From the NCBI GenBank assembly GCA_949948735.1, contig CATLGV010000027.1, forward strand, positions 1 to 47,423: a stretch of 47,423 nt of DNA, read 5' to 3'. Both the position numbers and the translations under genes were made by a program. A model generated the notes under the pieces. The model saw only the letters and a program-made list of their open reading frames with translations. It was not told the DNA's origin and made no database searches. This document shows positions 25,720 through 34,902 of this stretch, one piece after another (position 1 is the stretch's first letter; each line of letters starts with the position of its first letter). The DNA comes from an uncultured Lachnospiraceae bacterium. Lineage in GTDB: Bacteria > Bacillota > Clostridia > Lachnospirales > Lachnospiraceae.

Positions 25720-25766
25720 ACACACAAAAGCCCCCGAAGGCATTCCGGCGGAATGCCCTCGAAGGC
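25720..25766 (-). terminator. Intrinsic terminator of glgB
   Basis: A long GC-rich hairpin, GCCTTCG/CGGGGGC outer and GGGCATTCC/GGAATGCC inner (25730-25766), is followed on the minus strand by TTTTGTGTGTG. It closes the glgB transcript 30 bp past its stop codon and isolates it from the flagellar promoter. Confidence 0.85.
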
Positions 25767-25795
25767 TCTTTTATCTCTAATAAAAGGCAATACCC

Positions 25796-27700
25796 CTAAA
25801 AGCTGAAGATTACCGCTGTCAGCGGCGGCAGCGCAAAGCTGATATACTGGTCTCTCTTGTCGCAGAGGCCCTTCTTTGCCTTAATGTTCCTGGGCAGCTT
25901 GTGCCCGTTTCCGCCAAACCGTTCGTCATCGGAGCAAAGCACCAGCTTATACTGCGTATTCATCGGAACGCCTACCTTGTACTCCGGATACTCTACCGGC
26001 GTCATATTGATGACAAAGAGCATATGCTGTTTCCCGTTCTTCGTCCTTCTGACAAAGCTGTAAATGCTCCTGTCCTTGTCATCCGCGTTCATCCACTCAA
26101 AGCCAAGCCAGTCATTGTCGATTTCATACAGGCAGGGGCTCTTTCTGTAAAGCTTTAACAGCTCACTCATAAAATCATGCATGCCCTTATTCAGGGGATT
26201 CTGCAGCAGGAACCAATCCAGCTCTCTCGCCTCGCTCCACTCGCGCTCCTGCGCAAACTCCTGCCCCATAAACAACAGCTTTTTGCCCTCGTGTCCGAAC
26301 ATAAACGCGTACAGGGCACGGAGGTTCGCATACTTATCTACCTCAAAGCCCGGCATTTTGTTGACCATGGAGCACTTCAGATGCACCACCTCATCGTGGG
26401 AAAGCGGCAGAATATAGTTCTCGCTGCTGTTATAGCTCATGGCAAATGTCAGCTTATAATGATTGTCCTTTCTGAAATACGGATCCAGCTTCATATATTC
26501 ACAGAAGTCATGCATCCAGCCCATATTCCATTTGAAGGTAAAGCCCAGGCCGTCATCCTCCGGCTTCGCCGTCACCTTGGGCCACGCCGTGGACTCCTCG
26601 GCAATCATCATCACACCGGACTCCGTTCCGCGGATGACAGAATTAAGATGCTTAAAAAATTCAATCGCGTCAAGGTTTTCATTGCCGCCGTATTTATTCG
26701 CCACCCACTGTCCGTCCTGCTTGCCGTAATCCAGATAAAGCATGGAGGCAACTGCATCCACGCGAAGTCCGTCGATATGGAACTCGCGTATCCAGAACAG
26801 CGCGTTTGCAATCAGGAAATTGCGCACCTCGTTCTTGCTGTAATTAAAAATCTTTGTTCCCCAGTCCGGATGCTCGCCAAGACGCTTATCCGGGTGCTCA
26901 TACAGGCAGGTGCCGTCAAATTCGCAAAGGCCATGCGCATCCCTCGGGAAATGCGCCGGTACCCAGTCCAGAATAACGCCGATACCATTCTTATGGAACA
27001 AATCGATCAGATACCGGAAATCATCCGGCGTGCCATAGCGCGACGTCGGCGCATAATAGCCCGTTACCTGATAGCCCCAGGAGCCGTCAAACGGAAACTC
27101 CGCGATTCCCATCAGCTCCACATGCGTATAGGGCATTTCCTTTAAATACTCAACCATTCTGTCCGCAAATTCGCGGTAATTGTAAAAGCCGTCCTCCGTC
27201 CCGTCGGGATGCTTCATCCAGGAACCGATATGGCACTCATAAATCGCCAGCGGCTCCTTATTCATATCCTTCTTTGCCCGCTCCGTCATCCATTTGTCGT
27301 CCGCCCACTCAAAATGGTTTAAATCATATACCTTAGAGGCCGTTCCCGGACGCATTTCCGCATAGTTGGCATAGGGATCCGCTTTATAGAGACGCGCGCC
27401 ATTCTCCAGCACGAGCATATACTTGTACATCTGCCCTTCACCGGCGCCCTCAATAAACGCGGTAAAAATACCGCCCTCACCAATGCGCTCCATAGCGTCC
27501 GCACCCTCGTCCCAGCCGTTAAACTCGCCGATTACAAACGCTTCCTTCGCATTCGGCGCCCATACCGCAAAGAACACGCCGTCCTTTCCGTCCTTTTTAC
27601 AAGGATGTGCGCCCAGCTTTTTGTAGATCTCGTAATGCGTGCCCTGCCCGAATACATATTGATCCGCATCTGAAATAAAAACCGTCTTCTCTGTATCCAT
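25796..27700 (-). CDS. glgB: 1,4-alpha-glucan branching enzyme
   Basis: A 634-residue GH13 enzyme making alpha-1,6 branches in glycogen, cytoplasmic. An N-terminal CBM48-like domain (about 20-110, YEIYKKLGAHPCKKDGKDGV, FAVWAPNAKEAFVIG) precedes the catalytic barrel. Conserved regions: GIGVILDWVPAHFPRDAHGL, the nucleophile site IDGLRVDAVASMLYLDY, the acid/base MMIAEESTAWP and LPLSHDEVVH. The C-terminal beta domain ends LPPLTAVIFSF. Length is normal for the family. No other glycogen gene lies nearby. It follows the 1051-residue gene by 42 bp and may share its transcript. Confidence 0.96.
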   Translation of the reverse strand: MDTEKTVFISDADQYVFGQGTHYEIYKKLGAHPCKKDGKDGVFFAVWAPNAKEAFVIGEFNGWDEGADAMERIGEGGIFTAFIEGAGEGQMYKYMLVLENGARLYKADPYANYAEMRPGTASKVYDLNHFEWADDKWMTERAKKDMNKEPLAIYECHIGSWMKHPDGTEDGFYNYREFADRMVEYLKEMPYTHVELMGIAEFPFDGSWGYQVTGYYAPTSRYGTPDDFRYLIDLFHKNGIGVILDWVPAHFPRDAHGLCEFDGTCLYEHPDKRLGEHPDWGTKIFNYSKNEVRNFLIANALFWIREFHIDGLRVDAVASMLYLDYGKQDGQWVANKYGGNENLDAIEFFKHLNSVIRGTESGVMMIAEESTAWPKVTAKPEDDGLGFTFKWNMGWMHDFCEYMKLDPYFRKDNHYKLTFAMSYNSSENYILPLSHDEVVHLKCSMVNKMPGFEVDKYANLRALYAFMFGHEGKKLLFMGQEFAQEREWSEARELDWFLLQNPLNKGMHDFMSELLKLYRKSPCLYEIDNDWLGFEWMNADDKDRSIYSFVRRTKNGKQHMLFVINMTPVEYPEYKVGVPMNTQYKLVLCSDDERFGGNGHKLPRNIKAKKGLCDKRDQYISFALPPLTAVIFSF

Positions 27701-27742
27701 TCCGTTACCCCCGTTTATTCCTTAATCGCCAGATAATGAAGA

Positions 27743-30700
27743 CTACATGAAGTCTCTCTCCTTGAGGACGATCATATCCTCACTGTCATACCGTTTGGAG
27801 AAAAGTACATCCACGAAGTTTTTGATTCGGGACTTCTTCGAGCGCCAAATGGCCTCGTCTATGATGTCCCTGACTTCATCCTTCGTCACCACATGGTTAC
27901 CGCTTTGAATATTGGATATTCTGGTGTAAAGCGCCAGCGTGCCGAGCTCGTCAATGGAATACTCCAGCGCCAGAGCATAATTCTTTGCATAGGCAACCAG
28001 CGCATTATTGTCCATCTCAATCAAATCAATCCGGATATTAAAATAATCTGCCGTCATTGCCTGTTTTTCCAAAAGCGCGGATATTTCCTTCTTGGTATCC
28101 GTCAGAATAACTATAATCCCAAGCGTTTCCTGATTCAGAAGCGCCGTCATCTCATACAGCTTTTCCTGCGTCATACCGTTTGCCTTCTCTATAATAATAG
28201 CACCATTCCCCAATTTATAAAAGGTTTCTTTGAGGTTTTTTGCGTTCAATTTTTCTCCGGCAATCTTCGCCATTTTCCCTGAAAAATTGGCATCGGTCTC
28301 CTGGAATTCCCGAAGCAGGTTCTTGGCCAGGCGTACCGTATCAAGCCCCGCCTCGCCGGTGATAATGATATTGCCCGTGTATGCGGCAAGCGTCATCTTC
28401 TCAAGCGCGAAAATAATCTGCTTTTTAATTTTTTTGGTTACCGCAAAATTTTCAAAAAGCTTCTGCTCCTCCGGCGTGAAATCCCGTATCTCCTCACGCT
28501 TTGCGCCCTTTGCCTCCTTGCTTGTCGTAGCCACAATCTTATCGGAAAGCGTGCTTAAATCCGCCGTGTTCATTTTGATTTCCTGCGTCTTCAGCGCGTC
28601 CTCCATTGCCATCTCGGCAATCATTTCTTCATCCTCGGGATCCAGGCCCGCGCGCTCCTGCTCCTCGTATTCATCCACAGCGGCTGCGCTGTCGTCCGGG
28701 TACAAAGCATCCTCCGCCGAAGGCATTTCTTCATAAACGTCCTCGGAAAGCGCCTCCTCGTCGTCGAAGCCGCCTGCGTATTCCTCCGAAGCCGCAAGCA
28801 CTGCCGAGAGCTGCTGCTGCGGAATCACCGCCGTGCGTCCGCCAAGCTCCTCCTGCACCATCTGTTCGATTTCCGACATCGGCTCTGTATAGTCGTCCGC
28901 CAGTGCTTCGTCCGCAGTATCCGCCTCCTCTGCGGCATTTTCACCGCCCTCCTCTATATGCGCCTGTACCGCTTCACCGTCCATTTCCTCCGTGCGCGCT
29001 TCGTCCGGCGCCGCAGCGCTATCATCGGCTTCCGGCGCCGATATCTCCGACGCCACCATATGCTGCCCGTCCGCTTCCGAAACCGCCAGGAGATCCTCCG
29101 CGTCTTCTTCCTCTATGTATGCCTCATCGTCCGATGCCGCAGAGTATTCTTCGTCTTCCTCATCCGGCTCTTCCGGTTCCGTCAGAAACTCCTCTTCATT
29201 TTCCAGCTCTACAAGGTATTCGTCCTCATCCTCCGCCGCGTTCTCTTCTTCCTCCAGATTTACCTCAAGAATATCCTCCTCACCGGCTGCAGCCCGCTCG
29301 GCCTTCGCCTCCTCCTGCGCAAGCTCACCGAGAATCCCGCTCTTTATCGAATCGTCAAACTGTGCCAAAATCTTTCCGGTCTGCGTCAGGACCTGCTTCT
29401 TAATCTCCTCCTGATGCTTCTGCGCATTCTCCTGCTTCATGCGCTCCCACTCGGCCAGCACGTCATCCAGCTTCATCTGCCCCGTAATCGGTTTGAAGGC
29501 CTCGTCTTCCTGCTCTCCGGTCTGGGAGGCTTTCTTCTGCGCCACTTTGTCAGCATCGGGATTCTGCACGGAATCCGCAGCCGCCTCCGGCTCCAGCTCT
29601 TCCTTCATAAAACGCGCGTCCTTTCCGGGCAAAAGCACTTTACTGATTGCGCCTGTATCCGGATCCGGGCTCTTTTCCGACACATTTGTCACCATATCGG
29701 CAACCCGTCCCGCAGGGACAGTCTCTGACGGCTCCTGTACGGCAGAAATCGTCTCCTGCGCCGCAGACACCGCCCCATTGGCTCCGCCCATCGCATACAC
29801 CTGTGTATACAGGCCGGGCTCTTCCCTTTCCGGCTCCGATGCATGCACGTCCTCTTCGTCCGGAAACAGCTCCTTCATGCTCTCCGCAACCACCTTTTGC
29901 AGATTGATGGTGTTGTACTGGCTCATATCAACGGCCGCCGTCATCTGTGTATATCCATAGCCGTCGCCGGCTGCACTGTCCTCATAGCCCGAATCCGGAT
30001 AAGCCTGCGTCCCATAGGAATCCGGATAACTCTCTATCGGATACCCGTTCTCATCATATGTCTGATCTACATAAAACTCTCCCGTGTAGGAATCCTCCGC
30101 ATAGCCGGCCTGTCCGTAGCCTGCATCCGGGTAGCCGGTCTGCGCATATCCCTCCCCGGCGTAAGCGGTATCGGCATATCCTGCTTCAGCGCCGTCCTCC
30201 CGTGTATAGGAACTATCAAAAAACTCTTCGTCCGCGTTCTCTTCATTATTATAATACGCATTTTCCGCATACGCCTCCCCGGAATCCCCGTCAAGATTAT
30301 CATACTTTGCCTGCTGTACCTCTGTAAGCGGCGCATGAAGCATCTTCAGCTCCATTGCTTTGCGCACATAAGGCCCGTCGCCAAACCATAAAATCATGTC
30401 GTCGCATTCCTCAACGCATTTCGTGGCAAGGCCTACTCTGTGATACAAATAAGCAAGCTCATAGGCCCATTCCTCCTGATAATCCCGCTTCTTAAGCTCT
30501 TCCAGAAGCTCTATGCGCTCCTCCAGCCTCGCCTCCTGGGCCTCCAGAATACGGTAACGCAGGGTGAACACCCCGTTGTCCCTCGGCGCCAGCTTCACAA
30601 ACTGCTTATAATATTCAATTGCCGCCACAACATCATCCAACTCAATGGACACTTCACACAGGGAATACACAACCGAACGGTTTGTGGGATAACGGTCATA

Positions 30701-30898
30701 GGCCAGCAGTAAAAGCGCCCTGCTGTCCTCATTGCGTCTGTTTACTCTATATAATGCCGATATTCGCAGAAGCATGGTGATACTCTTCACCCTTCTCCAG
30801 TCAATCGTATCCGCTATGCTCACGGCCTCCGCATATTTATCCTCATCGATTAGTTTTTCTATTTCCTCTGAACGAACCTTATATTCGTATTTATCCAA
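27743..30898 (-). CDS. TPR / Tyr-Gly repeat / acidic protein with a degenerate AAA-like C-terminus
   Basis: A 1051-residue protein that I do not recognise as a named family. The start is a TTG at 30898 with GAGGTGAT before it. Residues about 1-195 form TPR-like helical pairs (YAEAVSIADTIDWRRV, DDVVAAIEYYKQFVKLAP). Residues about 215-330 are Tyr/Gly/Ala/Asp-rich repeats (GYAQTGYPDAGYGQAGYAED). Residues about 430-780 are strongly acidic and low complexity. The C-terminal about 250 residues resemble an AAA+ core of the SpoVK/CbxX type: ITGEAGLDTVRLAK stands where Walker A should be but lacks GKT, and GAIIIEKANGMTQEKLYEM replaces Walker B. It is probably a cytoplasmic scaffold, not an active ATPase. 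It lies upstream of glgB, 42 bp away. Confidence 0.85.
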   Translation of the reverse strand: MDKYEYKVRSEEIEKLIDEDKYAEAVSIADTIDWRRVKSITMLLRISALYRVNRRNEDSRALLLLAYDRYPTNRSVVYSLCEVSIELDDVVAAIEYYKQFVKLAPRDNGVFTLRYRILEAQEARLEERIELLEELKKRDYQEEWAYELAYLYHRVGLATKCVEECDDMILWFGDGPYVRKAMELKMLHAPLTEVQQAKYDNLDGDSGEAYAENAYYNNEENADEEFFDSSYTREDGAEAGYADTAYAGEGYAQTGYPDAGYGQAGYAEDSYTGEFYVDQTYDENGYPIESYPDSYGTQAYPDSGYEDSAAGDGYGYTQMTAAVDMSQYNTINLQKVVAESMKELFPDEEDVHASEPEREEPGLYTQVYAMGGANGAVSAAQETISAVQEPSETVPAGRVADMVTNVSEKSPDPDTGAISKVLLPGKDARFMKEELEPEAAADSVQNPDADKVAQKKASQTGEQEDEAFKPITGQMKLDDVLAEWERMKQENAQKHQEEIKKQVLTQTGKILAQFDDSIKSGILGELAQEEAKAERAAAGEEDILEVNLEEEENAAEDEDEYLVELENEEEFLTEPEEPDEEDEEYSAASDDEAYIEEEDAEDLLAVSEADGQHMVASEISAPEADDSAAAPDEARTEEMDGEAVQAHIEEGGENAAEEADTADEALADDYTEPMSEIEQMVQEELGGRTAVIPQQQLSAVLAASEEYAGGFDDEEALSEDVYEEMPSAEDALYPDDSAAAVDEYEEQERAGLDPEDEEMIAEMAMEDALKTQEIKMNTADLSTLSDKIVATTSKEAKGAKREEIRDFTPEEQKLFENFAVTKKIKKQIIFALEKMTLAAYTGNIIITGEAGLDTVRLAKNLLREFQETDANFSGKMAKIAGEKLNAKNLKETFYKLGNGAIIIEKANGMTQEKLYEMTALLNQETLGIIVILTDTKKEISALLEKQAMTADYFNIRIDLIEMDNNALVAYAKNYALALEYSIDELGTLALYTRISNIQSGNHVVTKDEVRDIIDEAIWRSKKSRIKNFVDVLFSKRYDSEDMIVLKERDFM

Positions 30899-31149
30899 CG
30901 CTTATCACCTCTGTCAACATGACCCCTATATCTTGTACCCATTATCATTGACAGTTTAGCATATTGTCCCCCGCCGTGTCAACGCCGGGGCGTTATCTAT
31001 TTCATATATTTTGTGTTTTTTACCGGATAGGTACACTAAATCTTTGAAGCCAGTTCTAAAGATGCTTCCTCTTTGCCGTTTCAGGAAAAAGCAAGATATA
31101 GATATGAGGAAATGACGGTTTCTTATGCGCCCTTTTCAATCGGCGGTAA

Positions 31150-31167
31150 TACCCTCAATTAAGGGTA
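31150..31167. repeat. Short copy of the palindromic repeat family
   Basis: TACCCTCAATTAAGGGTA is an 18-bp near-palindrome 30 bp past the lipoprotein stop codon. It equals the outer arm of the full copy at 33551-33596. The gap 30899-31196 otherwise holds no gene I can support. Confidence 0.5.
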
Positions 31168-31196
31168 CCCGCAAACCGAAAAATTATCATCAATTC

Positions 31197-33497
31197 TTAC
31201 GGTTCCTCTGCGGAATCACCGGAAGCTTCAAATTGCTTCCTCGCCGCCTCAAACAAATTGTGGAGGTAAGGGTACGCCCATTTATCCGCTCCCACGTTGG
31301 GGCCTGCGTCGTCGCCCCAGCCCATGCCCGGCTCGCCGCCGTAATCAGTGAAGCTGGCCGCCATATAACGGACGGTATGTACCAGCACCGTGTTCGGCTC
31401 CTGCTTGCGCACGCCGATTACCTCCACCATATTGGCCTTGCCAAACTTAAAGAAATCCACATATTCAATGATTTCTTCGCCCGTGTCATACTCAAAGGCG
31501 TATCCGTACAAGTCGCAGCCATCCTCCATATGAGTCTTTTCAAAAGCAAGGTTTGACACTTTTCCCGGACAAAGCTCTTCGCTGCACCGTCTTACCTCCG
31601 CCTGAAACGCCTCCCAGGCCTCCGGTTCATGGAATGGGTTTTCTCCCACGGGATTTGTTACCGGCAGACTGTAAATCTGATTCTCTTCCTCCCAAAACGC
31701 ATAAGTCACATCACTGCCAAGAAAATAATGGGCAAACCCATCTGGCTGTTCCATCTGGAAGCTCCCCTCAGAACGCAGGCCGCCTCTGGAACACGGGTCC
31801 TTGCGGATATAGTAAAGCTCCGGTACAAATACCGTCTCGCCTTTCAACAGATAATTCGGATCCTTCGGCGCATCCCCGGCCCGCACGATAGTCATCCACC
31901 TGTATCCGGTTCCGTAAAAACGCTCGCTGATACGCCAGAGGCTGTCTCCCTCCTGCACCTCATATTCCAGCAGGTTGTTACTCGTAAGCACGATATAGTC
32001 CTCCGGGTCATCCCTTTTTGACAGCTCATAAATCAGCACAAAAGGGGTTTTTCTTTCCCGCTTGGACTTTTCCTCCTGTTCTTCCTCCGTTAAGCCGTTT
32101 GCCACCGCCTCTCTGCTGTTTTGCACCTCTTTTTCCGTCATGCGCACAAACTGCTCCGTCTGCGAATCCCAAAGCAGATAAGAGGGCTGGCTGTAATCCT
32201 CCTCCGCCGCCTTTACGCCGCTCATATGAACCGGCGCGCCAACCCGCATATCCGCGTAACCGTCACCATTTAAGTCCGGATAAGTGATTGTATCCGGCAG
32301 CTCAATACTCAGGGATACCCTGCGCTCCTGCAGCACCTTACCGGTTTTCATATCCGTCACTGTCATATCGTAGGGCTCGTCCATACAAAAACCGTTCAGA
32401 AGATCGTAGCGAAGCTCCGTATCCTCCTTGCTTTCTGCCGAAGCTTTTTCTTTTCCATCTTCCCGGGCAAGCGAAAAGTGCAGGGAAAGCATCCTGCCGT
32501 TCTCCGTAAGCGGCAGCTCATAATCAGCCTCCACAAGCAGGCCAAAATACCGCATAATCCCTTCATCTCCGGCAGATTCCCAAGTCTCATCAATCCCACG
32601 GACTTCCCGAAAGCTGCGCTTTGGGTTGTCGAACTCGGTCAGTCTCTCCTCATGGTCAATCCAGTACAGGCTTTCCTCACGCAGTCCCCAGCCGCTCCCC
32701 AAATCGCCATAGCGCTGAAAAACGTCCGTAAACACATATTCAAGCGTTTCGTCATCATCCTCCGACGGCGCATTCAACAGGGTAAGTCCACATGCCGTCC
32801 GGTCCTTCACATAAAGATTAACCCTTGAATTTCGATTCCACAGATAAGTGAGCTCATAACCGTCCTCTTCTTTCAGCGTTTCCTGCATATAGTAAAACAG
32901 CTTTCCGCTGTCTGCGCTCCATGCTGTCAGGGGATGCTCCTCCGTATCAAACTTTCTTTTCAGAATGTAATACAAATCAAGGGCGTGATCATTCTCTGTC
33001 AAGGGAAAGGTATAATACAGAAAATAAAGCGCGTTCTCATCCGTTTCCTGTTTAGCCACCTCGTTTAATGCCGTTTCCATTTCCGTAAGGGAATTGTAAA
33101 ACCGCCATGTCACATCCGCCTCTCCCGCAAGCTGAAAAGCTGACGGCTCATCCCACCCGGTTTCCAGCTTTTCTCCCTCATAATCCTTTATCACAATTTC
33201 CGCGCTGGCATAAGGGCTTGCGCAAGTATATTCATACAGATATCCGCTAAGCTCCTGCACCCCGCAGCTGCCATGCTCCTTTGCCCATTCCTTTGGTTCT
33301 TCCTTCCCCGTATCGGAACCCTTCCCTTCAATGGGATGCCCGTCTTCCTTTCCTGACGGTGCGCCGCAGGCTGCAAGCAATAAGCCAAGTACGGCTATAC
33401 CGATGATACAGCCTCCTCTTTTTTTATTCCGCCGTCTTCCTACAACGGAAGCTTTCTTCTTTTCTTCTTTGGTATTTTGATATAAATCCTTTGTCAT
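31197..33497 (-). CDS. Large lipoprotein with a LysM domain
   Basis: A 766-residue surface lipoprotein. A long cytoplasmic basic N-terminus (KKKASVVGRRRNKKRGG) precedes the signal segment CIIGIAVLGLLLAACG, with lipobox LAAC. The mature part begins with a Gly/Lys/Glu linker. A calcium-binding-like segment YPDLNGDGYADMRVG stands near residue 405. A LysM peptidoglycan-binding domain (about 515-565) has QEGDSLWRISERFYG and GETVFVPELYY. It anchors to the membrane and contacts the cell wall. No catalytic motif is recognised. The start at 33497 has AAGGA upstream. The palindromic repeat 33551-33596 lies about 54 bp before the start. Confidence 0.88.
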   Translation of the reverse strand: MTKDLYQNTKEEKKKASVVGRRRNKKRGGCIIGIAVLGLLLAACGAPSGKEDGHPIEGKGSDTGKEEPKEWAKEHGSCGVQELSGYLYEYTCASPYASAEIVIKDYEGEKLETGWDEPSAFQLAGEADVTWRFYNSLTEMETALNEVAKQETDENALYFLYYTFPLTENDHALDLYYILKRKFDTEEHPLTAWSADSGKLFYYMQETLKEEDGYELTYLWNRNSRVNLYVKDRTACGLTLLNAPSEDDDETLEYVFTDVFQRYGDLGSGWGLREESLYWIDHEERLTEFDNPKRSFREVRGIDETWESAGDEGIMRYFGLLVEADYELPLTENGRMLSLHFSLAREDGKEKASAESKEDTELRYDLLNGFCMDEPYDMTVTDMKTGKVLQERRVSLSIELPDTITYPDLNGDGYADMRVGAPVHMSGVKAAEEDYSQPSYLLWDSQTEQFVRMTEKEVQNSREAVANGLTEEEQEEKSKRERKTPFVLIYELSKRDDPEDYIVLTSNNLLEYEVQEGDSLWRISERFYGTGYRWMTIVRAGDAPKDPNYLLKGETVFVPELYYIRKDPCSRGGLRSEGSFQMEQPDGFAHYFLGSDVTYAFWEEENQIYSLPVTNPVGENPFHEPEAWEAFQAEVRRCSEELCPGKVSNLAFEKTHMEDGCDLYGYAFEYDTGEEIIEYVDFFKFGKANMVEVIGVRKQEPNTVLVHTVRYMAASFTDYGGEPGMGWGDDAGPNVGADKWAYPYLHNLFEAARKQFEASGDSAEEP

Positions 33498-33550
33498 AGA
33501 TTGTCCTTCCAACTGTGGATTCTATCCTTTTATTATACCTTTTGACACCC

Positions 33551-33596
33551 TACCCTCAATTGACAAAGGCACACATGCCTTTGTCAATTGAGGGTA
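33551..33596. repeat. Complete copy of the palindromic repeat family: perfect 21-bp arms
   Basis: Two perfectly complementary 21-base arms (33551-33571 and 33576-33596), starting TACCCTCAATTGAC and ending GTCAATTGAGGGTA, with a four-base loop CACA. It sits between the lipoprotein start and the DUF5808 gene end. This is the reference copy; other copies are listed in the findings. Confidence 0.85.
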
Positions 33597-33614
33597 CCAA
33601 TTACTAATCTGTGC

Positions 33615-33797
33615 TTACCTGACTAATATAACTATAACGATTACAAATATAATGCTAAATATCCATGTCCACTTATTTCCTAAATTCATTGTATAACCAA
33701 AATTACTTTGCGGCCTTTTGATAATTACTCTTTTATCTTCCCTATTGAAATATAGTCTTCCGGTTAGCCAGCCGTCATCTCTATTGCCTGATTTCAT
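33615..33797 (-). CDS. Small membrane protein with a DUF5808-like domain
   Basis: A 60-residue protein. The segment LTGRLYFNREDKRVIIKRP then FGYTMNLGNKWTW matches the short DUF5808 domain; the hydrophobic IFSIIFVIVIVILV at the end is a single TM. AAGGAG lies seven bases before the ATG. The function of the domain is unknown. It is flanked by the 21-bp palindrome and the 248-bp element. Confidence 0.8.
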   Translation of the reverse strand: MKSGNRDDGWLTGRLYFNREDKRVIIKRPQSNFGYTMNLGNKWTWIFSIIFVIVIVILVR

Positions 33798-33868
33798 AAA
33801 GTTCTCCTTCGCAGCTTTCCGATTTTATATACTTCATTATAAAGATTAGGGTGTCTCTTTTTCAATGA

Positions 33869-34116
33869 GGTAAATTGCACAAAATGTTGCAAAGCTACAA
33901 TTGCGAAGGCGAATGAGATTTTCTTAATATTCCATCAGGCAACCAGCAATTTGGGGACATGGACGTAAAAAAGCTGCTTCAGCTTTTTGAAAATCCCGCA
34001 ATGAGCCACGGATGGCGAATAGAGGGCGGTTGCGGTCGGCGGCGTAATTTTTGCCGGAATATTTAGTAAATCCATTTGCCGCAGTCAGTAGCGCGCAATA
34101 TTTTGTGCAATTTGCC
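33869..34116. mobile_element. 248-bp element with 22-bp terminal inverted repeats (MITE-like)
   Basis: The ends at 33869-33890 and 34095-34116 are inverted copies of each other: core TTGCACAAAATRTTGC, 20 of 22 bases identical. Inside there is no convincing gene; it has a 9-bp hairpin AAAAAGCTG/CAGCTTTTT (33968-33988) and an open stretch of about 35 codons that I reject. Target duplication cannot be seen clearly. It is the only notable content of the gap 33798-34156. Confidence 0.5.
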
Positions 34117-34134
34117 GGATAAAAAATTTTTGTA

Positions 34135-34156
34135 TACCTTTGTCAATTAAGGGTAT
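34135..34156. repeat. Half copy of the palindromic repeat family
   Basis: ATACCTTTGTCAATTAAGGG lies immediately past the stop codon of the DUF2461 gene (ends 34157). It matches the right arm of the full copy at 33551-33596 but lacks a left arm. Confidence 0.55.
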
Positions 34157-34831
34157 CTATGGGCTGATAACCGCCTCCTTTATCATAAAATACACATCCC
34201 TCACACTGTCAAACGAAGCGCGGATATCGTCCAAAAGCACAGGCTTAAAAAAACGGGCGTTGAGCGATTCTTCCTGTACAAACGAAATCCTCCTATGCTC
34301 GAGCCACTCCCGCAAAATATCGTTCTCATCCGGATAATTCGGCCTTTTGTACAGGTCTCCGCAGACCTTCAGCAGCCGGGCATCGTTAAATTTCCGGATA
34401 ATATCCGTGGCAAAGCTTCGGTTATCCAGCATATATGACCGGAGCTTCTCCATTCCCCGCGCATCCATATTATAGATATTGAGCCCGTATTTATATCCGT
34501 CTAAAGAAGCGTCAAAGAAGAAGCCCGGCGCGTTTTTCCCGCCAGGCCTCTCCAGCTTAAACCGGACATAGCAGTATTCCTTTATGGGCGCACTGCCGCA
34601 GAAGCGCGCGTCATTATAAGCGGAGGAGACGCACCTTCGCTTTGCGTGCAGCAGATCCGAATCGAGACGCTCAAAATATGCATGTAACGCAAAATACAGC
34701 GCTTCCAGCGGCTCCTTTATGCCCTCCGTATACAACAACGCATTCGCCTGATGCGCCGTTTTGGTATTTTCCCTTCCGATGGCCTCATAATATTTTACCG
34801 TCGCTTCATTAAATCCACAAAACATGTCCAT
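34157..34831 (-). CDS. DUF2461 family protein
   Basis: A 224-residue protein. The pattern ALHAYFERLDSDLLHAKRRC, with SAYNDARFCGSAPIKEYCYV and GFFFDASLDGYKYGLNIYN, matches DUF2461 (TIGR02453), a widespread cytoplasmic family of unknown function. It has no membrane segment. It lies after the S51-like peptidase gene with a 71-bp gap, which holds a strong CGGGAAAACGC/GCGTTTCCCG hairpin. The start may be at 34831 or two codons later; GTGGGG precedes it. Confidence 0.82.
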   Translation of the reverse strand: MDMFCGFNEATVKYYEAIGRENTKTAHQANALLYTEGIKEPLEALYFALHAYFERLDSDLLHAKRRCVSSAYNDARFCGSAPIKEYCYVRFKLERPGGKNAPGFFFDASLDGYKYGLNIYNMDARGMEKLRSYMLDNRSFATDIIRKFNDARLLKVCGDLYKRPNYPDENDILREWLEHRRISFVQEESLNARFFKPVLLDDIRASFDSVRDVYFMIKEAVISP

Positions 34832-34902
34832 TCCCCACTTTTCTCAAATCGCCCTGCCGCAGCTGCCGCGCGGGAAACGCTTTCATCCGCGTTTTCCCGG
34901 GG

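Noticed and set aside
28606..29403. 265-codon Pro/Arg-rich frame opposite the acidic region of the 1051-residue gene
   Set aside because: Low-complexity antisense of Glu/Ala codons.
31040..31162. 40-codon plus-strand stretch reading EASSKDASSLPFQEKARYRY
   Set aside because: Looks a little coding-like but has no start codon and no match I know; could be a gene remnant or chance.
33959..34066. About 35-codon frame inside the inverted-repeat element
   Set aside because: It contains the perfect hairpin, no ribosome site, and ends at once; not supported as a gene.
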